This document shows, piece after piece, positions 36,631 to 49,600 of a DNA stretch of 64,000 nt; the first letter of the stretch is position 1, and each line of letters opens with the position of its first letter. The notes beneath the pieces are model-generated. The model was given only the letters and a program-made list of their open reading frames with translations. It was not told the origin of the DNA and did no database searches. Origin of the DNA: Aphelocoma coerulescens (Eukaryota > Chordata > Aves > Passeriformes > Corvidae); contig NW_027184085.1 in assembly GCF_041296385.1 (NCBI RefSeq), forward strand, positions 11,155,301 to 11,219,300, written 5' to 3'. The translations under genes and the position numbers were made by a program.

Positions 36631-39600
36631 GTACTGAACCACAGGATAACATGTTGGAAGTCAGGCATTTCTTACCTGCACATTTACTGAATGCTGAGTC
36701 TGGTTCTACATGGATGTATCTGAGGGAGAATAGGATGAGCAAGGTGTCAAGGCCCACAGCAGCATGGTGAAAGACAGTGAATTCCACTTTGGCAGCAGGA
36801 AGAAATCTCTCTCCAGTTCTTATAATGCAGGATGCAAATTTGGCTTTAAGGGAAGTGGGAAATGGGGAAGCAGGCCAGGAAAAAAGTTTGGCTGTAACTG
36901 AGTCACTGCTTGGAAATGGCCTTGGTGGCACACATTGTGGCAATTTCATGGCTCTGAAGGTACAAGTGACCTTACAGGAGTGGTGGCTTTGCCTTCACAT
37001 GGACAGATGTGATGTCACAGGGCTGCTGTGCCTGCAGAAGGCAGAGAACCAGCAAGTCTTCCCATGTCCCCAGCAGCAGGTCACTTCTTGAGCCAGGTAC
37101 ACAGCTGTGCAAAACTCAGACCCTGCCCTCAGGAGTTCCCCAAAGGTGGCCTTCATGGGGTCAGTCAGAAGCCTTTGTTTGTGAGCACTGTGCCATGTAC
37201 ATTCAGGGTCAGGCAGGCTGGCTCCCCCTTGGCATTTGGGAATAGGGCCAATGGAATTTGGGAATACGGCCGATATTTAAGGATGGGGCTCCACTGTGTG
37301 TTTGTGTGTCAAGAACCCAATCGTCAGTACAAGTAACTGCACTTTTAAAAGTTTAGTCTTGAAATTTAGAAGCTCCTGGGAGGTCCTGATGGTGCTGGAA
37401 ACCTATCTGAAACCTTGCACATACGTCTTCCTCCTTTTCAATTCTATTCTCCAAGGTTAGGTTATTCTTTTTTATTAAAGACTTTACATTACTGTGAACC
37501 AACACGGGTTCTTCTTTGTGAGCAAGTAAGTGATGTCCTTTCTGGCTCCAGAGAGTTAAAATCTGCCGTGGTTGCTCCTGCTGTACCTGCAAGCTTTTGA
37601 ACACTGGGATCCCGAAGTATTACCGTGTGTGTCAGTGTCACAGTTTCACTCCCCCGGTTATTGCAGGTGACAAGCACAGATTAGAGATGAACAGAACTGG
37701 ACAGTCTGCACATTGCAGGTGATTGTAAGGTGATAATCTGAAGAGACTCATTGCATGAGGCTTTTTCTTGCAGTGCTCAACCACACTCCTTTGTAGGCTG
37801 CAACTGCACAGAGCAGTTCTGCCCTGAGGTCCTGCATTAGAGGGGGTAGCACTGAGCCTCCAGAAAAGAAAACTAGCTTGAAATCCTGTGGATCGTAACA
37901 TTCTCCCTCTGTTGCACTAAGACTTCAGTCCCTTCACATTCCGAATGCCTCTTATCTGTATCTCAAGTCTGCAAGGTCAGAACCAGTATTTCTTTCTTGT
38001 ACCGATCTCTGGGAAAACATTTGGATGAATGTTATTAATCTCCTTGGTGCCTTGCATGCCTAGGAGATGTCAACAAAACAGCACGCAAGCAGTGCTTGGA
38101 ATGAACATAATGAGGTAGGTTTGATCCAAGTAACATCGGAAACCTGTCACACCTAAATAAACAGGGGAGCATGCCAATGAACACAGCAGTTTGCAGGGTG
38201 ATGGGGTAGGAGCTGGCCATTGCTGACTGGATAGTTAGGCTGAAGGCTCTTCAACACAAAAATGACATGGGTCCTTCTGCTGGGCTCAGCCACCAGGCTC
38301 TGGTTTTATTCAGAGCACCACAGAAGAGCTGTAGTGTTGGTGTTTGTCTTCTTCATCCTCTCTATGCACTGCACAAACAGTGGCCTTTGCACTCTCTTCT
38401 GAGAGATACTGGGCCGTTCTGCAGGTGTGGCAAGGAAGCACAGCTAGGCTTGCTGCTCTGTGAACAGAGCAAAAACCCCTAAAAGAATCCCAACAGCTCT
38501 AAGGTGGACATAGAGTAAAATATCCAGGATGAGCAGTGGGAAGTCAGCAGCTGTCCCACTGCAGGTCACAGGCTATGAACCTTAGACATGAGTGTCTTGT
38601 AATGCTCCCTGTGCTGAGGTGGAGACCTCCCAAACAGAAAGCACCAGAGGAAACATGACCTGAGGTGATCAGTACATTAGAGGTATCTGCAATCAGCTGA
38701 GGACCTGACTGCTACTTTTGTCAGGACTTATATGAGAGGCTTTGGAGATAAGATGCCAACTTGAATTGAACTGAAATAGGAGAATGAATAAAGATAAGGG
38801 CAGGGTTTGGGTGCCCTGTTGCACACAACTAGCAAAGAGGAGCAGCATGGGACATCATGCCTGCTAGTCCCCAGTACATCTGATTCCTTGACAAAGCAAG
38901 GCAAAGCCTGGGACAATCTGGTGGCAGGGTAAAACCACCAGCACTCTGCCTTGCTGCTGGGCCATGTGCAGAACATATATGTGTGATCGAATGATCCACG
39001 TGTATTTGCCTCTCTAGTTGCTCCAGAGAAGATGAGGGTCTACTATAAACTGTCCAAGTAAGAGCTTTGAATGACCTGAATCTGTTCATCCAAAATCATG
39101 GCTGCTTGTGTCTAGATGGCTCTGTAAGCTTTTATGTCAAAGCCACAGGTGGATCCAAAGGAAGCTAGGACATGATGGCAGTGAACCTTGTGAGAGTGTC
39201 TTGGATGAACAGCAATTCCATTTGAGATGTATAAATAAAAGATCCAACTATTGGGAGAAAGCACTGGGAAAGCAATAACACGGGATTCACCCTTACAAGC
39301 ATATCTTAAATCAATCATTTAAAAACCTGTCTCTTTAAATTTATAAGTGCTCTGTGTTTGTTATCACCTCAAAAGCAGCTCTTGTCTGCAGCTGTATATT
39401 GAGTTAAGGACTTCATCTGTAATAACTCAGTCTTATGTCCCTGGTCAATCAGATACAGCACCTGCATTTTAAACATGTATTTCCTGTTGTGAAGTTTTGC
39501 TTCCAGCCTTATTGTCCCTCAGTTATCTCTTCGGGACTATGTTTGACAGCTGCTTGTTCCAAGCTTATAAAAAAGCCTTGCATAGGCTTTTACATCCTTT

Positions 39601-42564
39601 TATATCTGAGTAGAGATTTGCCAAGTCCAAACAGCAAGCCTGGAAACCTTGCTTTTACATTTGTCCTGTTTAATTATCCAAATCAAGAAGCCAGGACATC
39701 CTAGTGGTTCTGTACTCCTCTTTGGTATTCTTACTTCATCTCCACATCCTCTCTGTTAATCTACGTAATTTAAGGAACATTGACTTCTGCCTTCACTCTC
39801 AAAAGGCTTCAGGCAGCCATACTGGTGTGACAGCTGCACATCTCCAGGCAGGCATTTAACCAGATTCCCTGAAATGTCGTTATAAATTTTCAGCTTTGAA
39901 GTGCCAAGACAACACAGTTAGAAGGGATACACTTTTTAAAACACCCCATCTGCAGGGCAAAAGCCCTTAGTACGGTTTGTAAGTGTTCTGTCACAAGTTA
40001 AATCAAACTAATCCTTTCATTTCCCACTACATTAATGCTACTGGGAAAATGAGTTTGTTTATCTAGTTCTCAACAACTTTTACATGGACTGTGAAATCAG
40101 TAATTTATTCGATTTTTGTGCTTTTTCAACACCTTCCTTTCCAGGATCACAATTTGTCCCCTGGCTGGGCTAAGGAAACTTCCTGTATTACTTGCATTAA
40201 ATTAAATTACTAGCTCACTGTGTGCAAATAGACCCTGTCACTGTATTCCTGTGCCCTTCTGACATTGGATTCAACAACTTCCAAGAGTTTCTAAGCTTCC
40301 CAGAGCAAATTAATTTGGAAACTGTTTGTACACTTATTTAATTAGTTAATAAACATTTAAGTTCTCCTTTATTGTTTTTGCACTTTAGAAAGAGCCCTGT
40401 TTTCCCTGCTGCATATAACTGCATAAAATTCATGCCCCAGAATTCAAATGCTCAGCACCTTGACGTGTTGTTTCACATTTCTCTCTGCCCATTGCCCTCT
40501 GAAGCTGTGGCTCACTCTCCCAGTGTGAAAGTAGCAGAGGACAGAGCCTGATACCGTTTTTCATTTACTGTCACTTTTCTAGGGTTCTTTCTGCCCACAC
40601 GAGGTTCCCGCATGTCTCATTCCCAGCTGATATGTTGGAGTTAATGATCCCGTTGAGCTTTAGACCCCGGGAGTCAGGATTTCCTGGTTCTGGCTGCGGA
40701 CACAGATTCCTGACGCTGCAGCACTCTAGTGTGAGAATAGGGGAAATCAATGACTTCTGAAGGATAAGTTATTGCTTTTTGTTTACTTTGGCTTTTGTTT
40801 GTAAGCCACGCAATGCACTCTGCAGTTCTTTAACTCTCCCATCACAAGCTTTCCGGGCAATGTGGAAGGTGCTCACGTCTCCCCAAGTGGCTGTGTGTCA
40901 CTCCTGATGTGATGTCCTCCCAGTGCTGCTGTTGGGCTGCCTGCAGGTGAAAGACTCTGCCAGGAGTCCTCCCTTAGGCCTGAATTTGGACACAAACATG
41001 GGACCAAACCTTTCCACCCTGGCACTCAGTCCATCTCCCTGGTACCTCAAAGCAGGACAAAGCCACTTCGAGGAGACCAAGGCTGTGTGGTCCTGCCATA
41101 CCTTCAGCCCTCTTTGCAGTCCCCTGAGCCCCAGAGCAGCTGAAATCCCACACGAATCATTCTCTTCATCCCCCACCCCTCCTCTCTCTGCAAATCTCTT
41201 ATCTCTATAAACACTTCCTGGACTGCCTGAGTTCTCATACTGCCCCAGAGCTCCAACACAATTCAACTGAACAGATTACTGAACTGGGAGATTTATGCTG
41301 TTTGTGAGTGGGACTGCAGGTTGTTTTTGTTCCAATTAAACAATGGGAATAAGGAAAAACAAATGTTGCTGTTAAAATAATCACAGAATCCATGTGATGT
41401 GAGATACAAAAATGAAGTTCATTGCTGCTTTCCAAATGTGTGCACACTCGTGTATATAGATGAATTACCAATGAAATGAAATTAGATTTATTGCTTAATT
41501 ATCAAATACTTGAGGTTACACTACTTGCTTGGACCTAATCTAAAATCTAAAATCCCAATTTTTAAAAGAGAACCCAAACACAGTGCATATTTTTGGTTTT
41601 AAGTTTTATTGTAGTGCTCAAAAGCTTACAGAACCATCCTAGGTTTTGGGAAAATAAAATTCAAGGCCATATTGTGCTGCACTGCAATAAGGACTTTCAC
41701 TTACAATTAAATGAAAGTTGGGCCAAACTTTGAACATTCACTTAATATTTATATTTCCCCTAATTTTTTCCCTTGACTGTGTGTGGCTGTGAAAGCCTGC
41801 TTGTGCTATTGCTTTTTTCCAGCTGTTTCGCAGATACCTTCTGATGTCTTCTGGCTGACCAGGTGCAGACAGCTCCAGCTGGGGCATGCTGTGCTAGGCC
41901 ACTTGTAAACAGATTTTGAATTTTTTGGGTTTTGTTTTGCTTGTCCCTAATGAAGTTTGTGTATTTGGGCAGAGATACCTGCAGAGCAGTAAAAGACAGC
42001 AAACGGGACTCTGACATCGTTCACAGGGGCATGCCTGTTTAGAACTTACCTGTCTAATGTATTGTATGTTTACAGCATAAAAAACTATCTCTGAAAAAAA
42101 AATTCTCATCTGACCTGATGACTTGAGCAACAAACCAGAACATTTGGCAGTACAAAGAATAATTTTTTTACATATCTAAGGGTTGTTTTTATGAAGAATA
42201 CCACTGCATGCATCCTCAGAGGAGCTTTTTACAATACTGTACCATTTACATCAGGAGTCAAATTACTTGTCCAGTTTTGCAATTATTTGAGAAAATAAGA
42301 TATTTAAACTTTCATCCGTAATTCTTGAAGGGATAAGGACTTAGCAAATTATTTTTTTATTGTCTTCTTTTTGCAGTAGAATTGGAAACAACATTAAGAC
42401 CTAGATTCATCCTACACAGCAGCAGGATTCTGAGGGAATGGTCTTCGCATGATGATGGAAGATGAGTTTCGTCCGAGACTTCCACTGAGGTTCTTCTGTG
42501 TAGGGAATCATTCCTAATCTAAAAAGGATGAAATTGATCCTTTAGTGTGACTTGTGTGTTCATC
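36631..42564. other. Intergenic unique sequence
   Basis: No recognisable gene or transposable element is present. ORFs up to about 122 codons (for example 40898-41266 minus) have no domain. Confidence 0.45.
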
Positions 42565-42850
42565 AAAGCAGCTGTTCTGGGTCAGAACAAGGTCTCCTCC
42601 AGCTCAGTATTTTGTCTCCAGCAGTGGCTGTGATAAACAGTGAAAAGCAAAGCCAGGAAAAGCAAATGGGATGTTTCCCTGGAGCATCCTCCTAACCTCT
42701 GCCTTCAGCTTGGGAATTTCTTCAGCTGCTCAGGTTTTCTGTACATTTAGTAACCTGCAATGGATTTCTTTTCTAAGTACTAGCCTGATCTCCCCTTAAG
42801 CTGAGCTATATTTCACAATTGTCACAGCATCTGCTGGTAGGGACACCAAG
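42565..42850. mobile_element. Ancient CR1/L3-like repeat fragment
   Basis: The order CTGTTCTGGGTCAGAACAAG, CTCAGTATTTTGTCTCC, CCTCCTAACCTCTGCC and TGCAATGGATTTCTTTTC resembles an old sauropsid CR1/L3-type repeat. It is strongly diverged, and the orientation and limits are not certain. Confidence 0.45.
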
Positions 42851-43334
42851 TGCCGCCTCCATGTGGGTGTTTCAAACCCTGCTGACAGGAGAGTCTCGGA
42901 GATCTTTAAATCTGATGACCCAAAGAGATGTATGTGAACACAGCTGATACCTCTCAGTTCCTTCTATCCTAGGAAGAAGCTAGAAAGGTGTCAAGTCACA
43001 CATGTTGCCCACACCCTGTGCATGTCCAGGGACTCTGGGGTTTGTGCTGCCCACGCTCCTGACCAGCACTCACTTGATGCAAATGGGCATTTTCCCACAA
43101 TACTGAGAAAACAGTCACTGCAAAAGAGCAGTGGGAATCCTGGCTGAGGTGTCCTCTACTTTGCCCATGAGGTCTAGTCAAGCACAAGCCATTGGTGCTG
43201 TTCTGAGCTGTGCTGTGGAAATGCCAGTGTGCAGCCTAGCACGTTGCTCATCCTCACCTCAAACCACTGCCTTGTCTTCGTAGCTTGGCCTCAGCTCTGC
43301 TTCATCACTGTGGACCTGTCTGACAATTATAAAG

Positions 43335-43623
43335 TCATAGAATGGTTTGGGTTGGAAGGGACCTTGAAGATCATCTTGTTCCAACCCCTCTGCCATGGGC
43401 AGGGACACCTTCCACTAACCCAGGTTGCTCACAGCCCCATCCAGCCTGGCCTTGAACACTCCCAGGGATGGGGCACCCACAGCTTCTCTGGGCAACCTGT
43501 GCCAGTGCATCACCACTCTCAGAGTAAAGAACTTCTCCCAAATATCTAATCTAAGCCAACTCTATTTCAGTTTGAAGCCATTCCCACTTGTCCTGTCACT
43601 AGATGCCCTTGTGGAAATCCTGT
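43335..43623 (-). mobile_element. CR1 LINE fragment, 5'-truncated
   Basis: TCATAGAATGGTTTGGGTTG and the following blocks (CAGCCTGGCCTTGAACACTC, GATGCCCTTGTGGAAATCC) are the antisense CR1 3' UTR. Only one CATAGAATG unit remains at the 3' terminus (43335). Confidence 0.93.
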
Positions 43624-46600
43624 CCTGTCTGGTCATCCATGGACTTGAGGAATAGGGCTGTTGGTGTCACCTCCCTCGTGGGCTCGTTGTCACCCTTGGC
43701 TCTGGCTTGCAGAGCATCCAGCTCCTGCAATTTCCTGGCATGCCTTGTATTCTCCCCAGTGCATTACCAAGTTGTCATGTCATTCTGGAATGACACATCT
43801 AGGTATATAACAGCAGTGTCCTCCCTTCTCATCCCCAGCTCTACTGCAGGTACAACACCTGCACATCAGTGACTGGTCAAGCTGACAGTTTCAGTCCTTG
43901 GCCAGGCTCTTTCCTTTATCCCATTGCACCCTCTGTGTGAATGGCACAACCTGACTCATACGACTTGGCTGTGAACAAGCCTAATCACTACTAGGCATAA
44001 AACAAGGAAATTTTAAAATGCATATATACTTTCAGTTTCAGCATGTCAGAGACATAAAGAGAATGATAACTTTGAAGATGTGCGAGAAATGCCAGAGAAT
44101 TATGGATCTGTTAATGTTTACAGTGACACTGTTATATTATTTTACCAGTTCTCACTTGTGGAAACTAAGGGCATGATAAAGTGATGATCTTACAGTCTGC
44201 ATGGAAATATATGCAAAGCAATCAGTCTTTCAAAAAACGTACTTTGAAATGGTGTTGGAAGCTGTATTTTCTTACAGTTTTAATGGATTGGTAAGCATCT
44301 GAGTTTCTGGGGTTATTTTAGAGTTATTGGATTAAGAGAGCCATGCTTTTTAAAGTTATTACAAGTTCTTGCCTAAAGTGCAATGAAGAGATGAGATTTA
44401 TTTGCTAGTTTGAGCTGCTCTGTTCTGCTCACTCTCCTTGCTCCCTGTTACAAATCATCTGGCCAGGTTGCTAGGCAGAGGGGAAATAATGTCATTTGTT
44501 AAACAAAGCAGACAAGGTCTTTCTTTGTAGGTTTTGAACATTCTTTCAGGGGTGTGAAATCCATGTTAGCAATCATCTCACCGTGAAAAGGTCCCAGTTA
44601 AACATTACCACAAGAGCTGTGAGGTTTGTGTACTATCTGAGGACATGAAAGATGCCCTTTTCTGAAAATTCACCTGGATCCTTCAACTGGTCAAGGAACT
44701 TGTTGCCAAGGTTTTTTGAAAGGAGAAGCAGAAACATGAGCCATGCTGTGTGGAGGAGAGGAGAACACAGGACAGACACCTGGCAGTGAGGGTGACACGG
44801 GTCCAGCATGTGTTAATTTCTTCTTCCCTTGCCCTCAGAGTTTTTCTGCTATTTTTTCTGGTCATTTTAGATTTTTTTTTTTTATTCCACTATGGTTAGG
44901 AATAAGGAGAAATACAGTTTGTTTAAGGATGAATCTTCTTATGAGCTGCCCTATGATAGCTCCCCTGTGCCCTCTAAACTCCACTTACTGCTGGGGTGCC
45001 CTGTGCAGTCTCAGCTCATAGATTGTGCTTTGCTAAAGGACATCTTCAGGGACTGATGGACAGGGAGACTGTAGGAAATGCCTTCTTATAAAGACCTGTA
45101 TTTTGAGTGGTCTTTTCTTGCCAAAGCTTTGCCTTTTCCCTGCTTAGACTGCATTGGAGGGAGGCAGTTCTTTGTGTTTTAAGGGGATGATTGCAGGATA
45201 GACACAGCTGTTTAAAGGACTCACATCTCAGCTTTCAGAAGGGAAAGAATGCAGATCTTCCCCATGATCAGCCATATCTGGACCCAAGGCTCTGTCGTGG
45301 TCAGCAAGTATTTGCTGTGTGGTGACACCACCACTTACAGGGAATGCTGTACCTCTCTAACAGCTTGGGCCATACCAGGGTGTGACAGAAGAAAGGAATT
45401 GGAATAAACACTCCCTTTCCACTTACATGACTTCTTAACACTTAAGCTGAAGCTTCAAAGATGCTGTTTCAGCTTCAAGCATTAGGAAATAAGTAGACCA
45501 CTTAAACCCAAGGACAGCCTGTCTGCTGCTGCATATTTGTTGCAAATTTGTAAGACCAGAAAGTCTGGTCTTTTAGATGTAATTTAGTTTGATCTGTTTG
45601 AAATTCCCTGTATTAACCACTGTTTTGAGTAGGTGTTCCTGAGTTAGAGGATATTTTAAAAGAAAATTTTGATTTGCATTTCCAGGAACAGAGTATCCAC
45701 CTCATGAATACATGGCTTGGGTGAATAGCTCTGTTTATCATTAAATCTTTATTTCAATTTCCAGTTAAGCTGACTGAACACCTATTTTCAGTAAGTGGAA
45801 ATAGGTGAGTATGATGCCATTGTTCTAGTTTATAAATCCAACAAGCCAGTCTCATTGATTTCAGATTTGCACTGGGAGAAATGATTGGTCTATTGGCTAA
45901 AGGGAGATTCCCTTTTTGTTTTAAGTGGTTTCTTGTCAGAAGAGTTTATATCTTGATAGAAATACAGATGTATGTATATGTATATCACTAGTTAGCTCTG
46001 ATGTCCTGAAAGGAAGACTTACTTGCGTTGGAGTGAAATTAAACCCACGACAACTTGTTTGCCTTAAATCACCAAGGCCAAGCACCACCCCCTCCAAAAT
46101 GCTTTCCCAAGCACTTGGTGTGGTACCATCTTTTGGATTTCAATACACCACTGTTAGGAAGCCAGGCTGGACAAATTAAATCACTGGAAGAAGCATTGCA
46201 GATCACCTACAAGTGCTCTTGTACAGTTATTCTCTACTGTTCCCATTTAAGTGACCAGTGAACTCTCATCTGTTTGCAGCTGTGGGACTTTCCCTCTCAA
46301 ATGCTTTAATTTCTCCAAGTTCTGACATTGAGCAAGGTTTTTACAATAAAAAGCTGTAGTTCAGAGCAGGATATTAAAGTGTCTTTTACACATTTATTCT
46401 GTGGGATCAGTGACTGCTTCTTCTCATTACAGCAGGGCTGCAGCTTCTCTAGCTGAGATGTGTGGATGGAGTCCAGCCTTGGCCAGATCTCTTTGTTCCC
46501 TGAGATAGTCACAGCCACTGTGTTTTATTCTTTGAAGTTGACTTTGGCTTTCCTTGGAGTGTGAAAAAAGCCCTAACACTGCTGCTACTGCCTCCCAGGA

Positions 46601-49600
46601 GAGGCACATACATGCATGTTTTTCTCAGCTGGCACTGCAGGAGAAGAGCAGCCCCACTCTGGTCACCTTGGTTATCCCCCGACACGAATTGGGGAATGGG
46701 ACAGTCTGTGCACAAAACAGACAATTAGGGCCTGACCATCTTCTGGATCATTAAAGGGACAACTCAATCATCAAAGTCAACTACCCACCAGAGGAGAAAC
46801 AAATAATAAAAGCAAACTGAAAGCAGAAAGGCAGAGCAGGTGTGAGCAGATTTCCTGGTCACACCCTTGGGTCACAGCAAGGCTGAGCTCCACCACACTT
46901 GCCATCTACATTTCACATGTTTGCAGCCACCAGAGTGTCTGTGTTCCTTCTTACAAGCAACAACAGGAAAACAGACTCTTCTGGGGAAAGTTTGTGAGAA
47001 CTGCAAGTAACCTTTTGTGTTGAAACGTTCCCCCGGAGCCTGGGTGGTGTGTGCCAGGTTCTGGGTGCTGTGATGTAGCTGCTGTGCCTATTCTTCAGCA
47101 GAACTGTGCCAGCCATGTCTCCCAGCACAGATTCACCTGGGCTTTGCTGGGAGGTGGCATTTCAGTTTTTGCTGCGGACAAACCCAGCTCAGTTGTGAAC
47201 GCAGCAAAAAGAAGGCCACCCTCATGAGCACAAACGCTAAAAATCTGACTGACATATGTGCTCAAAGAGCAGAGAGATCACCAGCACCACAGCAAAACCC
47301 TTCCAGGTATCCAGCTGCCCATCCTCAGCCTCCAAACCAAAGGGTAGCCTTTGAAACCTGGGATGCAGGACTGGAATGAGGATCAGGCACACCAGCACTT
47401 TAATCTCATTTTTGATGGAGGAACTTGGAGCTGATGTGGAAGTCATTTGATCTGCCTGACCTTTCAGAGAATTAATTGCTGGCTTAGAATTTAAAGTTAA
47501 TAATTTGTTTCTAGAGAAGGTGCTGCAGCAGCAAGGCAAAGTTGGAGCAAGGGGAGGGCTGGGTTTGAAATGGGAAACACATCTGCCAAGAATGGAGTTA
47601 TTTTGGATGTCTTTGGAGAAGAGCAAACTGGATTAAGGAAGGCAGAATAAAAGGAGTCATTCTCCTCCACTCTCAATTGATTTCTACAAGCCAATTCACT
47701 TTGAATCTCTTTAGGATCTGGAAACATTACGGTCCACTTTGAATCAAAATAAATTATACTGGTTTCCAAGCTGATCTCATGGTATTTTCTGTTAGCAGAG
47801 GAAATTCTGAAAATCTTGTAAGACATCCTGTTCTCATAAAATGCTCAGCCCAATTTTGTAAATTCAGGAGGTTTTGGCTAGGCCAGATAAGCTTTGGAGA
47901 AGTATTTGAATATTCACTCAAGCTGAACCCACACTCCAGACAGTGGTGTGAATAGTTTCCTGCATTTCTGAGTTTCTGATGCCTTGAAAAAATTTTACTG
48001 ATTCTAGAAGCATGAGGGCAGTGAGAAAAAAACCCAAACAACCAACCTGTTACCCCTCTATAGTTAGTACACTGGATAAAGAGAAGCACATTTTGTTGCC
48101 CAAAGGCTGATGGATGGGATAAATTCAGCATGGTAAATGTCCTCTCCTCAGTGGCATGCAAATAAGCAACCACGAAAGCTTCCCAGATTCAGAGATGTCT
48201 TGGGAAATAACAGTTATAGAGGATGCTTTGGTGGTGATAGTTTAAGGTAAAAATTGCCTAATAATTACTGCCACTATTGCATATATAAGACATATTTCCC
48301 ACAAGAAAAAAAACCCATGTCTCCATTCAGCCTCAGTGTTTATGCATCATCCATCACAGCAGCAAAGAACTGAGAGTATTAATGCTGCATGGGATGCTGC
48401 TGGAGGTAGCAGGGCTTGTTGGAAGTCACTCTTCCAGGCAGTTGTTGAGTAGGACACACAAACCCTGTGAACAGTCAAGCAGTGAGGAAGTCCCCTTCAC
48501 ATGACTTCAGCAGCAGTGAAAATCCAGGTTTTCCCTTTGTTATAAAATAATTCCTCCAGTGTCAAACATTAACCTTGCTATCAGCATTCTAACATTAAAA
48601 TGTTCTTGCCCTTAGCCCAGTCTCCACAAGTTTGGAGCGTGTGCTTGTCCTTAGCATCCCCAGTCCCTGTTCTAGGAAATAAAGTGGGTGCCTGTGGCAG
48701 AGCTGTAAGCATTCATTGAATACAGTGCAAAGAACTTCAGGCAAACATGCTGAGGGCTGTAATGCTTCCTTTTGTCACCACAAATATGTTGATGGGTCAA
48801 AGGTTCTTTTCCAAAATTGTTAGAGTTTTCAAAGTTTTTTTAGTTTGCAGGAGTCTGGAAATTTTCTAGTAGAAACAAAAACTCCTATGAAATGAATTTA
48901 AATCTAATGATATGATGATAGATTTGCATCTTTCATGTACCTTTCTAAGTATCCTTGAAAAAACATGTTAGAAGAAAATGCAATATAGAGAGAGTTCCCC
49001 AGGATTGCTTCCTCTTCTGAGATAATCATCTCTTTTCTTCAGTCCAAATCAGCTTTCCAGAAGAGATGATCCAGTCTTGCCTGCCTTTCTGAAGGCAACC
49101 TGTGCCACAGATTTTTCATCTCTGAACAACCCATCCCAATACCAGATCCCAGCTTGCTCTGCTATCTATGCTTGTTGTTGTTCTGCGTTTTGAAGCAGAA
49201 GCTAGCAGTCAGTATCTGTGGACAATGGCAGCACTGACAACAAAATTAGTCAGTAAAGAAAAGGTAACATTACCAGCATAACATATGACCTTGATATCTC
49301 AACAGCAAACAGCTAAGGAAACACTGGAATTAAAGTTAGCTGTGGAATTTCAGCTCTGTCCTCTGCTACAAAACACCTTTTCATTATGTCTCGCTATTCA
49401 TGCTTTGCCCTAGCTAGTTATTGATTTTCTAATGTACTTTTCTTCCCAAGATACTCTGCCTTTAGAGTCAAGCTCTCAGGAATAATTCATTTCCACGGCA
49501 TCATTCAAATGTGAAGGTTTTTCACTTTTCACTTACTAGCTGTGAAGATTAATGGAAAGAATACATATTAATTTTGGTGTCTGGGTTGAGGCTGTGCATT